From DDH964 sp963763205 (GTDB lineage Bacteria; Desulfobacterota; Desulfuromonadia; Desulfuromonadales; DDH964): a stretch of DNA of 64,000 nt. This document shows positions 38,260 through 46,658 of this stretch, in pieces. Below the pieces are notes generated by a model. The model saw only the letters and a program-made list of their open reading frames with translations. It was not told the origin of the DNA and made no database searches. Both the position numbers and the translations under genes were made by a program. The stretch spans positions 1 through 64,000 of the forward strand of contig CAVXNQ010000013.1 of the NCBI GenBank assembly GCA_963763205.1, read 5' to 3'. Within the stretch, counting starts at the first letter, position 1; every line of letters begins with the position of its first letter.

Positions 38260-39063
38260 ATGGGAAACGGAACCGACAGGAAAAGAGGGGACAAGGTAGT
38301 CCTGATCACCGGCGGCGGCACCGGCATCGGCGCCGCCTGCGCGCGGCGCTTTCGCCGCGAAGGCTACCGGGTCGCCGTGGTCGGGCGCCGCCGCGCGGCG
38401 GTCGAGGCGGTGGCGCAGGAGGTGGGCGGCATGGCCTTCGGCGCCGATGCCGCCGACACCAAACAGATGGCCGCGGTCGTCGAGCAGATCCTGACCCGCT
38501 GCGGGCGCCTCGATGCCCTCGTCGCCTGTGCCGGCGGCCTCGGCATGGGGAGCGCGCAGGCGACCTCGGACGCGGACTGGCAGGGCGCCCTGAGCGCCAA
38601 TCTGAGCACCGCCTTCGTCACTTCCCGCGCGTGCCTCGCGCCGCTGCTGAAAAGCCGTGGCGCGATCGTCCTGGTCGCCTCGATTGCCGGCCTCGCCGCC
38701 GGTCCCGAAGTGTGCGGCTACACCGCCTCCAAGCACGGGCTGATCGGCCTTGGCAAATCCCTGGCTCGCGACTACGGCGCCGGGGGCGTGCGGGTGAACA
38801 CCCTCTGCCCAGGGTGGGTGCGCACGCCGATGGCCGATCTGGAAATGGCGGCGTTGATGGCGCGCGACGGGATCGATCTCGATGCGGCCTATGCGCTGGT
38901 GACCCGCGACACCCCGCTGCGGCGTCCGGCCAGCGCCGAGGAGATCGCCAACGCCTGCTACTTTCTGGCTTCCGAGCAGGCGTCGATCATCACCGGCGCG
39001 GTGCTGGTCGCCGATGGCGGCGCGATGATCGTCGATCTGCCGACCCTGGCCTTTGCCAGTTGA
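38260..39063 (+). CDS. Short-chain dehydrogenase/reductase (1)
   Basis: This 267-residue classical SDR has the NAD(P)-binding motif VLITGGGTGIGAACARRF, ALVACAGG, and the catalytic Ser and Y-x3-K (VASIAGLAAG and YTASKHGLIGLGKSLA). The C-terminal IITGAVLVADGGAMI is typical. An arginine-rich loop after strand 2 (VVGRRRAAV) suggests NADP preference. It is probably co-transcribed with the MoaF-family gene and the next SDR, 26 bases away. The substrate is unknown. Confidence 0.88.
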   Translation: MGNGTDRKRGDKVVLITGGGTGIGAACARRFRREGYRVAVVGRRRAAVEAVAQEVGGMAFGADAADTKQMAAVVEQILTRCGRLDALVACAGGLGMGSAQATSDADWQGALSANLSTAFVTSRACLAPLLKSRGAIVLVASIAGLAAGPEVCGYTASKHGLIGLGKSLARDYGAGGVRVNTLCPGWVRTPMADLEMAALMARDGIDLDAAYALVTRDTPLRRPASAEEIANACYFLASEQASIITGAVLVADGGAMIVDLPTLAFAS

Positions 39064-39089
39064 ATAACGAGAGAACCGAGGAGTCCAGC

Positions 39090-39914
39090 ATGCCAACCTT
39101 CAATCTTGCCGACTACCGGCATTCCCTGGCCCTGGACGGCCGGGTCGCCCTCGTCACCGGCGGCGCCCAGGGGATCGGCCGGGCCATCGTCCTCGCCCTG
39201 GCGGCCCAGGGCGCCCACCTGGTGATTGCCGACCGCAATCAAACCGCCGCCGAAACCCTGGCCCGACAGATCGCGGACGCCGGCGGTCAGGCCCGCGCCG
39301 TGGCCGCCGAGCTGGGCAGCCAGGCGGCGGCGCAGGACATCGTCGCCGTGAGCGCCGAAACCTTCGGCCGCCTCGACGTGGTGGTTCACAACGCGGCCTA
39401 TTTCCCCCTCACGCCCCTGGCCGCCATCACCCCGGAGATCCTGGCCACTACCCTCGACGTCAACCTGGGCACCGCCTTCTGGCTCTGCCAGGCGGCGACC
39501 CCCTGGTTCCGCCGCCAGGGGAAGGGGCGCATGCTGGTGACCTCGTCGGTCACCGGTCCGCGCGTCGCCTATCCGGGGCTGGCCCATTACGCCGCCTCCA
39601 AGGCCGGGGTCAACGGTTTCATCCGCGCCGCGGCGCTGGAGCTGGCCCCTTTGGGCATCACCGTCAACGGCGTCGAGCCGGGGATGATCCGCACCCCGGC
39701 GATGGGGAATCTCGGCGACGCGGAGAATGACCGCCGCCTGGCCCGGGGGATCCCCCTGGGCCGGCTGGGGGAGGCCGAAGAGATCGCCGCCGCCATGGTC
39801 TTTCTCGCCTCGGACGCCGCAGGCTACATCACCGGCCAGACGATCGTCGTCGACGGAGGCTCGACCTTGCCGGAAGGGCCGCTGGCGGACGCAGATCCTG
39901 CCAGGGGGCGTTGA
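39090..39914 (+). CDS. Short-chain dehydrogenase/reductase (2)
   Basis: This 274-residue SDR starts at ATG 39090 after GAGGAG. It has ALVTGGAQGIGRAIVLALAA, VIADRNQTAAE (acidic residue after strand 2, usual for NAD), VVHNAAYFPLTPLA, catalytic TSSVTG and YAASKAGVNGFIRAAALELA, and YITGQTIVVDGGSTLP. It differs from its neighbour in cofactor loop and N-terminus (a 15-residue leader), so the pair is not a recent duplication. It ends the MoaF-SDR group. Confidence 0.88.
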   Translation: MPTFNLADYRHSLALDGRVALVTGGAQGIGRAIVLALAAQGAHLVIADRNQTAAETLARQIADAGGQARAVAAELGSQAAAQDIVAVSAETFGRLDVVVHNAAYFPLTPLAAITPEILATTLDVNLGTAFWLCQAATPWFRRQGKGRMLVTSSVTGPRVAYPGLAHYAASKAGVNGFIRAAALELAPLGITVNGVEPGMIRTPAMGNLGDAENDRRLARGIPLGRLGEAEEIAAAMVFLASDAAGYITGQTIVVDGGSTLPEGPLADADPARGR

Positions 39915-40092
39915 AAGGCCGGATTTGTGCCCTTTGGGGAAGAAAGGCGGTCCCTGCGCGGCCATTGGGGAGCGGGAAGGGTTCCTGGCGGCAAAGGTCC
40001 TGAGCAGGTCAGCGCTACCCCGTTGTCCGGATGCCCAGGAAACTGTCGCTGGCGTTACTTGTTCCACTTAAGGGCAAGTGGTTTAACACTTC

Positions 40093-40141
40093 TTGACAAT
40101 TGTCCAGGGGTCGGTTAAGAATTGAATTCAATTTTGTATAC
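40093..40141 (+). promoter_or_regulatory. Promoter and palindromic operator-like site before the GntR gene
   Basis: TTGACA (40093-40098) and TAAGAA (40116-40121) are 17 bases apart. A perfect 14-base palindrome AATTGAATTCAATT covers 40120-40133, directly at the start point, and is followed by TTGTATAC. This suits autoregulation. The rest of the 330-base gap 39915-40245 shows nothing else. Confidence 0.6.
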
Positions 40142-40245
40142 GCCAATGCGGTGCGGAAGAGCAGGGCCGCTGCCGACCATTCAGCCAACCGTCAGGACCG
40201 CTGCGCTTTGGTTTTTCTGTCAATGACGGGGAGAGGATCAAGAAG

Positions 40246-40884
40246 ATGCTGGAAAAGAACCTCAATGAAATCATCTACGAGAAAATCAAGCAGATGCTGC
40301 TGGATTATGATCTCATTGCCGGCCAAAAGGTGGTGGTCGCCGATCTGGCCGAAAAACTGGGGGTCAGTCGCACGCCGGTCAATAATGCCTTGTTCCTGTT
40401 GGCCAAACAGGGCTTTCTGGATGTGGCGGCCAAGCAGGGGTACAAGGTCCACCAGTTGACCCGGCAGGAATCGGACGCCCTTTACGAGATGCGGGAAGTT
40501 CTCGAGCTGGGGAGTATTGAAAAGGCCATAGCCAGCTTGACCGAGGAAAAACTGGAAATATTGGCGCAGCGAGAGGAGGATTTTAAGAAAGCGGTGACCG
40601 ATGGCCTGGGCCGCAGCCGTTATCTGATCGACCAGGAGTTCCATGCCTGTATTGTGGAGATTTCCGGAAACCCCTACATGGCCGATTATTACCGGGAGGT
40701 TTACCAGAAAATATTCTTGCGCCATCGAATCAGTCCACTTCGTGGCGAGCGCACCATCCAGGTACCAAAAGAGCACCATGAAATTTATGAGGCAATCCGG
40801 CTGCGTGATGTGCCGCGGGCCCAAAAAGCCATTTCCGCCCACATCCAGGCGGGGAAAGACTACATCCATTCCTTTATCTTCTGA
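40246..40884 (+). CDS. GntR-family (FadR/FCD) transcriptional regulator (1)
   Basis: This 212-residue DNA-binding protein has an N-terminal winged helix (IIYEKIKQMLLDYDLIAGQK, VADLAEKLGVSRTPVNNALF) and a helical FCD ligand domain with metal-type residues in DQEFHACIVEISGNPYM and KEHHEIYEAIRLRDVPRAQK. FCD regulators respond to small organic acids. It lies between the MoaF-SDR group and the ketopantoate-reductase-like/ThDP/TRAP group and may control either. Confidence 0.88.
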   Translation: MLEKNLNEIIYEKIKQMLLDYDLIAGQKVVVADLAEKLGVSRTPVNNALFLLAKQGFLDVAAKQGYKVHQLTRQESDALYEMREVLELGSIEKAIASLTEEKLEILAQREEDFKKAVTDGLGRSRYLIDQEFHACIVEISGNPYMADYYREVYQKIFLRHRISPLRGERTIQVPKEHHEIYEAIRLRDVPRAQKAISAHIQAGKDYIHSFIF

Positions 40885-41441
40885 TTCTGCTCGACTGCAT
40901 CTTCACGGTCTTGTCAATTCTCGGCGCATTGCCGAAGAATGGGAAGGCCGGGACAGCATTGCCGCCTTGCTCGGATCAGTTTTTCTCAAGCTTTGTTCTC
41001 AAGGGGCCTTGAGCGGCTCCAATCCCCTCTCGAAAATTTAATTCATCCAGCCTGTTAGCACTCTTCAGCGCCATGCTTTCCCCTTCCCTGAGCAGGCCGA
41101 TCCCGCTTAATTGATCGAGCCAAACAATTTATCCGCAAAAAAGTTTGACAAAATAACCATGGCCTGCAATATTGCATACAAAAGTGAATCTATAAATAGA
41201 TACAAAAGTGAATACTGGTGGCGCCTGCCGGATGCTGCGCTGCCAAGGAGCACTCTATTGGAGCGCGTCCGACGCTGGTCCCCGGCCCCCGTCGCACCGG
41301 AGATATCCCCGGGTCAACGGCCATTGGCGTGCATGGCCCACGTAAGGTTATGCACTGGATCATCGGTCAATAAGGGCTGGTGGGAAACACCTTTAGAGGG
41401 TCATCGGCAAAACCTGTTCAACCAGGAATCGGAGAGTCATT
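40885..41441 (+). promoter_or_regulatory. Regulatory region before the PanE-like gene
   Basis: No gene is seen here. TTGACA at 41145-41150 is followed by a perfect palindrome TGCAATATTGCA at 41165-41176 where a -10 would lie. Two direct copies of ATACAAAAGTGAAT follow at 41176-41189 and 41200-41213, 24 bases apart. The pattern suggests a regulated promoter with tandem binding sites on the same helix face, though it is about 230 bases from the gene. Confidence 0.5.
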
Positions 41442-42422
41442 GTGAAAATCTGCATCTATGGAACGGGCGCCGTCGGCGGGTTTATCGGTGCCCAACTGGC
41501 CCGTGCCGGCCTCGCTGTCAATGCCGTCGATCAAGGCCCCACGTTAAAGGCGTTGCAAACCGACGGGCTCCGGCTGCAGTCCCAAAATGGATTGTTCACC
41601 GAAAAGGTCACCGCGACCGATGACCCGACCAGCCTGGGCGTGCAGGACCTGGTGATCATTGCGGTCAAAGCGACCGCCATGGTCCATATCGCCCGGAAAA
41701 TTGCGCCCCTGATCGGCCCGGACACGATGGTGCTGACCGCGATGAATGGGGTACCCTGGTGGTTCTTTGACGGGTTTGGCGGCGACATGTCCGGGATGCA
41801 CCTGGAATCCGTCGATCCGACGGGGGAAATCGCTGCCGCCATCCCGGGAAAACATGCGATCGGATGCGTGGTGCATGGCAGCTTTTCCCTGCTCGAGCCC
41901 GGGTTTGTCAAGCACGGATTCGGCAACAAGCTGATCATCGGCGAACCGACCGGAACCGTATCGGAGCGACTCCTCGCCCTGCAGAAGGCTCTGTCGCAGG
42001 CCGATCTGGAGATCGAGGTTTCGCAAAACATCCAAGCGGATATCTGGTTCAAGCTCTGGGGCAACATGACCATGAATCCGGTTTCCGCGATGACCCGGGC
42101 GACCTGCGACCGGATTCTGGACGACCCCCTGGTCAAAGATTTCTGCCTCAAGGTGATGGACGAGGCGGCCCGGATCGGCCGGAATATCGGCTGCCCCATC
42201 GCTCAAAGCGGCGAGGAACGCAATGCCGTGACGCGTAAGCTGGGAGCCTTCAAGACCTCCATGCTACAGGACGCGGAGGCCGGCCGGGCCGTTGAATTGG
42301 ACGCGCTGGTCAGCGTCGTGCGCGAAATCGGTCAAAAAACCGGCGAGCCGACCCCGTACATGGATGCCTTGCTGGGACTGGCCCGGCTCCATGCTCGCGT
42401 TCATGGCCTCTATCCCGAGTGA
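41442..42422 (+). CDS. Ketopantoate reductase (ApbA/PanE) family oxidoreductase
   Basis: This 326-residue protein starts at GTG 41442. The N-terminal NAD(P)-binding motif is MKICIYGTGAVGGFIGAQLA, followed by VQDLVIIAVKATAMVHIARK with the conserved substrate-side lysine. The C-terminal helical domain has IWFKLWGNMTMNPVSAMTRA and SMLQDAEAGRAVELDALVSV. True pantothenate enzymes share this fold, but many paralogues reduce other 2-oxo acids. Placement before a ThDP enzyme and TRAP transporter suggests a catabolic paralogue rather than vitamin synthesis. Confidence 0.85.
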   Translation: MKICIYGTGAVGGFIGAQLARAGLAVNAVDQGPTLKALQTDGLRLQSQNGLFTEKVTATDDPTSLGVQDLVIIAVKATAMVHIARKIAPLIGPDTMVLTAMNGVPWWFFDGFGGDMSGMHLESVDPTGEIAAAIPGKHAIGCVVHGSFSLLEPGFVKHGFGNKLIIGEPTGTVSERLLALQKALSQADLEIEVSQNIQADIWFKLWGNMTMNPVSAMTRATCDRILDDPLVKDFCLKVMDEAARIGRNIGCPIAQSGEERNAVTRKLGAFKTSMLQDAEAGRAVELDALVSVVREIGQKTGEPTPYMDALLGLARLHARVHGLYPE

Positions 42423-42439
42423 CGGAACTCTTCCCCAAT

Positions 42440-42470
42440 GGTGCCCCGGCCGCTTGGAGGGCCGGGCACC
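42440..42470 (+). other. Intercistronic stem-loop between the PanE-like and ThDP genes
   Basis: GGTGCCCCGGCC and GGCCGGGCACC pair around GCTTGGAG with one bulged base. No T run follows, so it is more likely a processing or stability element than a terminator. Confidence 0.65.
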
Positions 42471-42502
42471 GGCACTATTCAAATGATGAAGGAGTCGGAT
42501 CA

Positions 42503-44146
42503 ATGGCAAAAATAATGAACGGCGGCCAGGCGATCGTCGCTTCCTTGCAGGCGCAAGGCGTGGAAAAGGTGTTCGGAGTTCCCGGTGCGCAGACCTACGA
42601 CTTGTTTGACGCCCTGCACCAATCGGAACCGAAAATCGAGGTGATCGGCGCCCGGCACGAACAGACCGTCGCCTACATGGCCTTCGGGTATGCGAAAACC
42701 ACCGGAAAACCGGGTGTTTACAGTGTCGTTCCTGGCCCCGGGATGTTGAACTCCGCGGCGGCGCTCTGCTCCGCCCAGGGCGCCAACGCCCAGGTGCTGT
42801 GCCTGACCGGCCAGGTGCCGACCCCCTTTATCGGGTCCGGCAAGGGCGCTCTGCATGAGCTCCCCGATCAGGTGGCGACCCTGCGCACCCTCACCAAATG
42901 GGCCGCCCGGGTGGAGCATCCGAGCCAAGCCCCCGATCTGGTCGCCGAGGCGTTCAAGCAGATGCAAGGCGGTCGCCCGGGCGCGGTCGCCCTGGAGATG
43001 CCCTGGGATGTCGGCGGCCTGAAAGCGGCGGTCGACGCGCCCCTGCCGGCCCAGGCCCCCGCCAACCCTCCGCTCGATACTGACCAGCTGCAACGGGCTG
43101 TCGACCTTTTGCGGGGGGCCAAAAACCCGATGATCATGGTCGGCAGCGGCGCCCAGCACGCCGCGGCCGAGGTACTGGAACTGGCGGAGGCGCTGCAGGC
43201 CCCGGTGGTCTCCTTCCGCGGCGGCCGCGGCATTGTCAGCGACGAGCATTATCTCGGTTTCAACTGCGCCGAAGGTTTTAAGCTCTGGGCGCAGACCGAT
43301 CTGCTGATCGGCATCGGCACCCGCATGGAGCTGCAGTGGGGGCGCTGGTCCGGGCAGCCTCAAGGGCTGAAGTTCCTGCGCATCGACATCGATCCCACCG
43401 AGATGGTCCGGCATCCGACGACCGTCGGTCTGGTCGCCGATGCGAAACCGGCGACCGGCGCGCTGGCGGCCACGGTGGTGGCGCGTTTGGGCCATCGCTC
43501 CTCCCGGCAGGAGGAATACGCCGCGGTCAAAGCCGCAGCCCAGAAGGAGATCCGCGAAAAGATCCAGCCGCAGCTCGCCTACCTCGACGTCATTCGCCAG
43601 GTGCTGCCGCGCGACGGATTTTTTGTCGAGGAGATCTCCCAGGTCGGCTTCAGCTCCTATTTCGGCCTGCCGGTCTATGAGCCGCGCACCTTCGTCACCT
43701 GCGGATTCCAGGGGACCCTGGGCTTCGGCTTTCCCACCGCCCTGGGGGTGAAAGTCGCCCACCCGGATCGGGCCGTGGTTTCGGTCAACGGCGATGGCGG
43801 CTTCCTGTTCGGCATGCAGGATCTGGCGACGGCCGTCCAGTACGGCATCAATCTGGTCTCGATCGTCTTCAACAACCAGTCCTTCGGCAACGTGCGGCGC
43901 GACCAGCTGCGGTTCTTCGACGGCCGGCTCACCGGCTCCGAACTGGTCAATCCCGATTTCGTCAAGCTCGCGGAGAGTTTCGGCGTCGCCGGCTATCGCG
44001 CCCAGAGCCCCGAAGCCTTGAAACCGGTGCTTGAGCGTGCACTGAGCGCCGACGCGCCGGCCCTGATTGAGGTGCCCGTCGAGCGCGGTACGGAAGCCTC
44101 GCCCTGGCCGTTCCTGATGCCGGGCACCCCTTACGGTGCGGTGTAG
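42503..44146 (+). CDS. Thiamine-diphosphate enzyme of the acetolactate synthase-like family
   Basis: This 547-residue enzyme starts at ATG 42503 after GAAGGAG. The three-domain ThDP plan is complete: N-terminal PYR domain with the activating glutamate E53 (ARHEQTVAYMAFGYA) and VPGPGMLNSAAAL; a central domain (PMIMVGSGAQHAAAEVLELA); and a PP domain with the metal-binding motif NGDGGFLFGMQDLATAV ending in NNQSFGNVRRDQ. It resembles the many carboligase/decarboxylase relatives of IlvB rather than a proven acetolactate synthase, and no small regulatory subunit is adjacent. Its partner in context is the PanE-like reductase. Confidence 0.85.
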   Translation: MAKIMNGGQAIVASLQAQGVEKVFGVPGAQTYDLFDALHQSEPKIEVIGARHEQTVAYMAFGYAKTTGKPGVYSVVPGPGMLNSAAALCSAQGANAQVLCLTGQVPTPFIGSGKGALHELPDQVATLRTLTKWAARVEHPSQAPDLVAEAFKQMQGGRPGAVALEMPWDVGGLKAAVDAPLPAQAPANPPLDTDQLQRAVDLLRGAKNPMIMVGSGAQHAAAEVLELAEALQAPVVSFRGGRGIVSDEHYLGFNCAEGFKLWAQTDLLIGIGTRMELQWGRWSGQPQGLKFLRIDIDPTEMVRHPTTVGLVADAKPATGALAATVVARLGHRSSRQEEYAAVKAAAQKEIREKIQPQLAYLDVIRQVLPRDGFFVEEISQVGFSSYFGLPVYEPRTFVTCGFQGTLGFGFPTALGVKVAHPDRAVVSVNGDGGFLFGMQDLATAVQYGINLVSIVFNNQSFGNVRRDQLRFFDGRLTGSELVNPDFVKLAESFGVAGYRAQSPEALKPVLERALSADAPALIEVPVERGTEASPWPFLMPGTPYGAV

Positions 44147-44228
44147 GGGAAGATCCGTGGCCCCGCGTCGCTGCCGCCGTCTTTGAGGTTTTTCCCGATT
44201 CTGTGCGGGGCGTCCGGAGGGACCGTTG

Positions 44229-44759
44229 CTAAGCCGCGGCGCCGCCCAAGCGCCAGGTGCCGTCCGCGGCGATGGCGCCGTGACGCTCCAGCCATTCCCG
44301 CAGCAGCCCGTATTCCTTCCCGCAGGAGAAGTCCCGGCTGCCGTCGCTCCCTGCGGGGGGCAGGGGGAGGTTGCCGGCGCGGCGGGCGAAGAGCTCGGCC
44401 AGGGTGTGGTCGAAACGGTCGAGGCGCTGACGGCCAAAGAGGGGGATGAAGACGGCGCACTGCCGCATCTCCTCCAGCATCACCAGCTGCTCCGGGTCGA
44501 TGTTGTCGATGATGATCGGCGCGTTGTCGCCGACGGGGTCGCGGCGGAAGGCGCCGCCGATGTTGAGGCCGTCCAGGGTGGCAGAGCGCCAGACGATGCG
44601 CCCCCGGCTGGTGACTTCGGGCGCCACCTCGAGGTGCCATCCGGGCCAGGTGAGGCTCGCCAGGCCGACCATGGTCTTGGCCCGGGCCAGACTGATGTCG
44701 CTGCCGGTCTCTTCAAAGACGGCGTGACAGAAGGTGGTGATCAGTCTCTCGATATCCAT
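44229..44759 (-). CDS. Uncharacterised protein
   Basis: This 176-residue soluble protein starts at ATG 44759 on the strand of the TRAP genes, convergent with the ThDP gene. It has no signal peptide or membrane helix. Visible features are an N-terminal helix (MDIERLITTFCHAVFEETGS), a middle with NIGGAFRRDPVG and APIIIDNIDPEQLVMLEEMR, and CAVFIPLFGRQRLDRFDHTL. I do not recognise the family. It is 55 bases downstream of dctM and could be the last gene of that operon. Confidence 0.6.
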   Translation of the reverse strand: MDIERLITTFCHAVFEETGSDISLARAKTMVGLASLTWPGWHLEVAPEVTSRGRIVWRSATLDGLNIGGAFRRDPVGDNAPIIIDNIDPEQLVMLEEMRQCAVFIPLFGRQRLDRFDHTLAELFARRAGNLPLPPAGSDGSRDFSCGKEYGLLREWLERHGAIAADGTWRLGGAAA

Positions 44760-44813
44760 CAATGCATTGATGCAGAACTAGGCCAAAGGCTCACGCGTGT
44801 TGACGGTATGCGC

Positions 44814-46091
44814 TTAGCGTAAAAACAGCTTGGGCAGGAGCAGCGACACATCGGGCACATAGGTAATGATGGCCAGACAGGCCAGGAGGAGCAGGAGAAA
44901 GGGCACGACCGACCGGCTAACCGTCTCCATCCGTTCGCCGCTAATTCCCATCGAGACGAACAGGTTCAACCCAAATGGCGGAGTCAACATGCCAAATTCC
45001 ATGTTAAGGATCATCACGATTCCGAAATGAACCAGATCGATGTTATACGCAATCAGGGTATTCAAAAACAGGGGCGCCAACACCAGGACCGCGCTGACGC
45101 TGTCCATGACGCAACCCAGCCCCAGCAACATGATGTTGACCACCAGGAGGAACATCCACGGACTGTGGATGTGCGCCAGCGTGAACTGGGCAATTTTCAA
45201 GGGGATCTGTTGCGAGGTAAGGAGCCAGTTGAAGGTCAAGGCACTGGCGAGCAGGATAAGCATCGCCGTCGAAAGCACCGATGCACCCAGGCAGATGTCC
45301 GGCAGATCCTTGATCTTGCAGTCTTTATGGATGAAGACTTCCACGAAGATGGCGTAAATCACGCTGACGGCGGCAGCCTCGGTGGGCGTGAAGACGCCGC
45401 CGTAGATGCCCCCCAGAACGACAACCGGCAGCAGGATCGCCCAGGTCCCCTCCCTGGCCGTTCGAACAATCTCCTTCAGCGACGGGCGCTTATCGACCTT
45501 CCACCCATGCTTGTACCCCTTGTAGAGCGTGAAGGCCGCCAGCAGGCCGCCGATCATGAGTCCGGGCAGGACCCCCGCCAGGAACATTTCGGCGACCGAA
45601 GTGTTCATGACCAGGCAGTAAAGGATCATGGGAATGGAGGGGGGAATCACGATTCCCAGGGAGCCGGCGGTGGTCAGCAGGCCTATGGAAAAACGCTTAT
45701 CGTAATTCGCTTTTTGCAGAGCGGGCAGCATGATCCCGCCGATGGCCGCTATGGTCGCCATGCCGGATCCCGATATCGCGGCGAAAAAGACGCACGCCCC
45801 CACTCCGGCTACCGCCAGGCCTCCAGGCACCCACCCGACGAGGCTGTTGATAAAAGCGACCAGCCGCTTGGCGATCGAGCCTCGCGCCATAATCGCCCCA
45901 GAGAGAATGAAGAAGGGCACCGCGAGGAGGACGAAACTGTCCAGGCCATTGAAAAGCTGCTCGGGAATGATTCTCAGGGGAGTCGAGGTATGCAGGGATA
46001 CCGCTATGGCAGTAACGGCGATGAGCATGACCGCGATAGGGACACCAAGGGCCATGAGTCCAGTGAATGCGACGATTATTGTCGTGATCAT
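44814..46091 (-). CDS. dctM: TRAP transporter large membrane subunit DctM (system 2)
   Basis: This 425-residue inner-membrane protein has about twelve hydrophobic segments. It opens MITTIIVAFTGLMALGVPIA and contains DSFVLLAVPFFILSGAIMAR, GSLGIVIPPSIPMILYCLVM, GGVFTPTEAAAVSVIYAIF and FGMLTPPFGLNLFVSMGI. It overlaps dctQ by 4 bases. Base use is less GC-rich than the flanking ThDP gene, possibly reflecting separate ancestry. Confidence 0.92.
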   Translation of the reverse strand: MITTIIVAFTGLMALGVPIAVMLIAVTAIAVSLHTSTPLRIIPEQLFNGLDSFVLLAVPFFILSGAIMARGSIAKRLVAFINSLVGWVPGGLAVAGVGACVFFAAISGSGMATIAAIGGIMLPALQKANYDKRFSIGLLTTAGSLGIVIPPSIPMILYCLVMNTSVAEMFLAGVLPGLMIGGLLAAFTLYKGYKHGWKVDKRPSLKEIVRTAREGTWAILLPVVVLGGIYGGVFTPTEAAAVSVIYAIFVEVFIHKDCKIKDLPDICLGASVLSTAMLILLASALTFNWLLTSQQIPLKIAQFTLAHIHSPWMFLLVVNIMLLGLGCVMDSVSAVLVLAPLFLNTLIAYNIDLVHFGIVMILNMEFGMLTPPFGLNLFVSMGISGERMETVSRSVVPFLLLLLACLAIITYVPDVSLLLPKLFLR

Positions 46092-46582
46092 CCTTGGGCC
46101 CTCTCCTCAAGCTGCTTCTCAAACAATTTGCCCACGCCAACGCCAAGAAACCTCAGGGCGATCACCAATGAAAACACCGGAATGGGCAGGTAGACCAACC
46201 ACATGGGAGCTCCAATCGAGGCCGAGGTGACGCCGAATTTGTGGTTTCGCATGACGACCTCGATGCCGTACCAGGCAACCATCGCGAAACAGGCGCTACT
46301 GAAAAAGGCGACCGCGATCCTCAGCACCCTGGCCGGTTTCTCGGGCAACGCATTCAAAAAAAGTTCCATGGAAAAATGAATTCCGCGCCTGACGCCTATG
46401 GATGCGCCGAGAAACGTCACGAAGATGCCGACGTACCTGCCCCCCTCCTCAAACCAGTCAAAACTGATACCCAACAGATAGCGCGTGCACACCTGAACAA
46501 ACGCCACCGAAGCAAGTCCCAGGAGGGTTATGGTAAGGGTCAATTCCTCTAACCGGTTGAAAATTTTCAAGGCTCGTCTCAC
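46088..46582 (-). CDS. dctQ: TRAP transporter small membrane subunit DctQ (system 2)
   Basis: This 164-residue membrane protein has four hydrophobic segments: TITLLGLASVAFVQVCTRYL, GIFVTFLGASIGVR, IAVFFSSACFAMVAW-type segment and YLPIPVFSLVIALRFL. The GVRRGIHFSMELFLNALPEK loop is typical of DctQ. It is expressed together with dctM through a 4-base overlap. Confidence 0.9.
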   Translation of the reverse strand: MRRALKIFNRLEELTLTITLLGLASVAFVQVCTRYLLGISFDWFEEGGRYVGIFVTFLGASIGVRRGIHFSMELFLNALPEKPARVLRIAVAFFSSACFAMVAWYGIEVVMRNHKFGVTSASIGAPMWLVYLPIPVFSLVIALRFLGVGVGKLFEKQLEERAQG

Positions 46583-46607
46583 AAAGAGCTCCTTAGTCGG
46601 TGTAGGT

Positions 46608-46642
46608 ACCCACGGGCTGGCATCTTTGCCAGCCCGTGGGTG
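46608..46642 (-). other. Intercistronic stem-loop between dctP2 and dctQ2
   Basis: A perfect stem of about 14 bp, ACCCACGGGCTGGC and its complement, has a 6-base loop. On the minus strand no T run follows. It mirrors the stem after dctP in the first TRAP operon. Confidence 0.75.
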
Positions 46643-46658
46643 TAAACGCCTGGAATGC

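Noticed and set aside
42503..44146. Calling the ThDP enzyme IlvB (acetolactate synthase)
   Set aside because: No regulatory subunit or ilv gene is adjacent and the context is catabolic, so only the family is stated.
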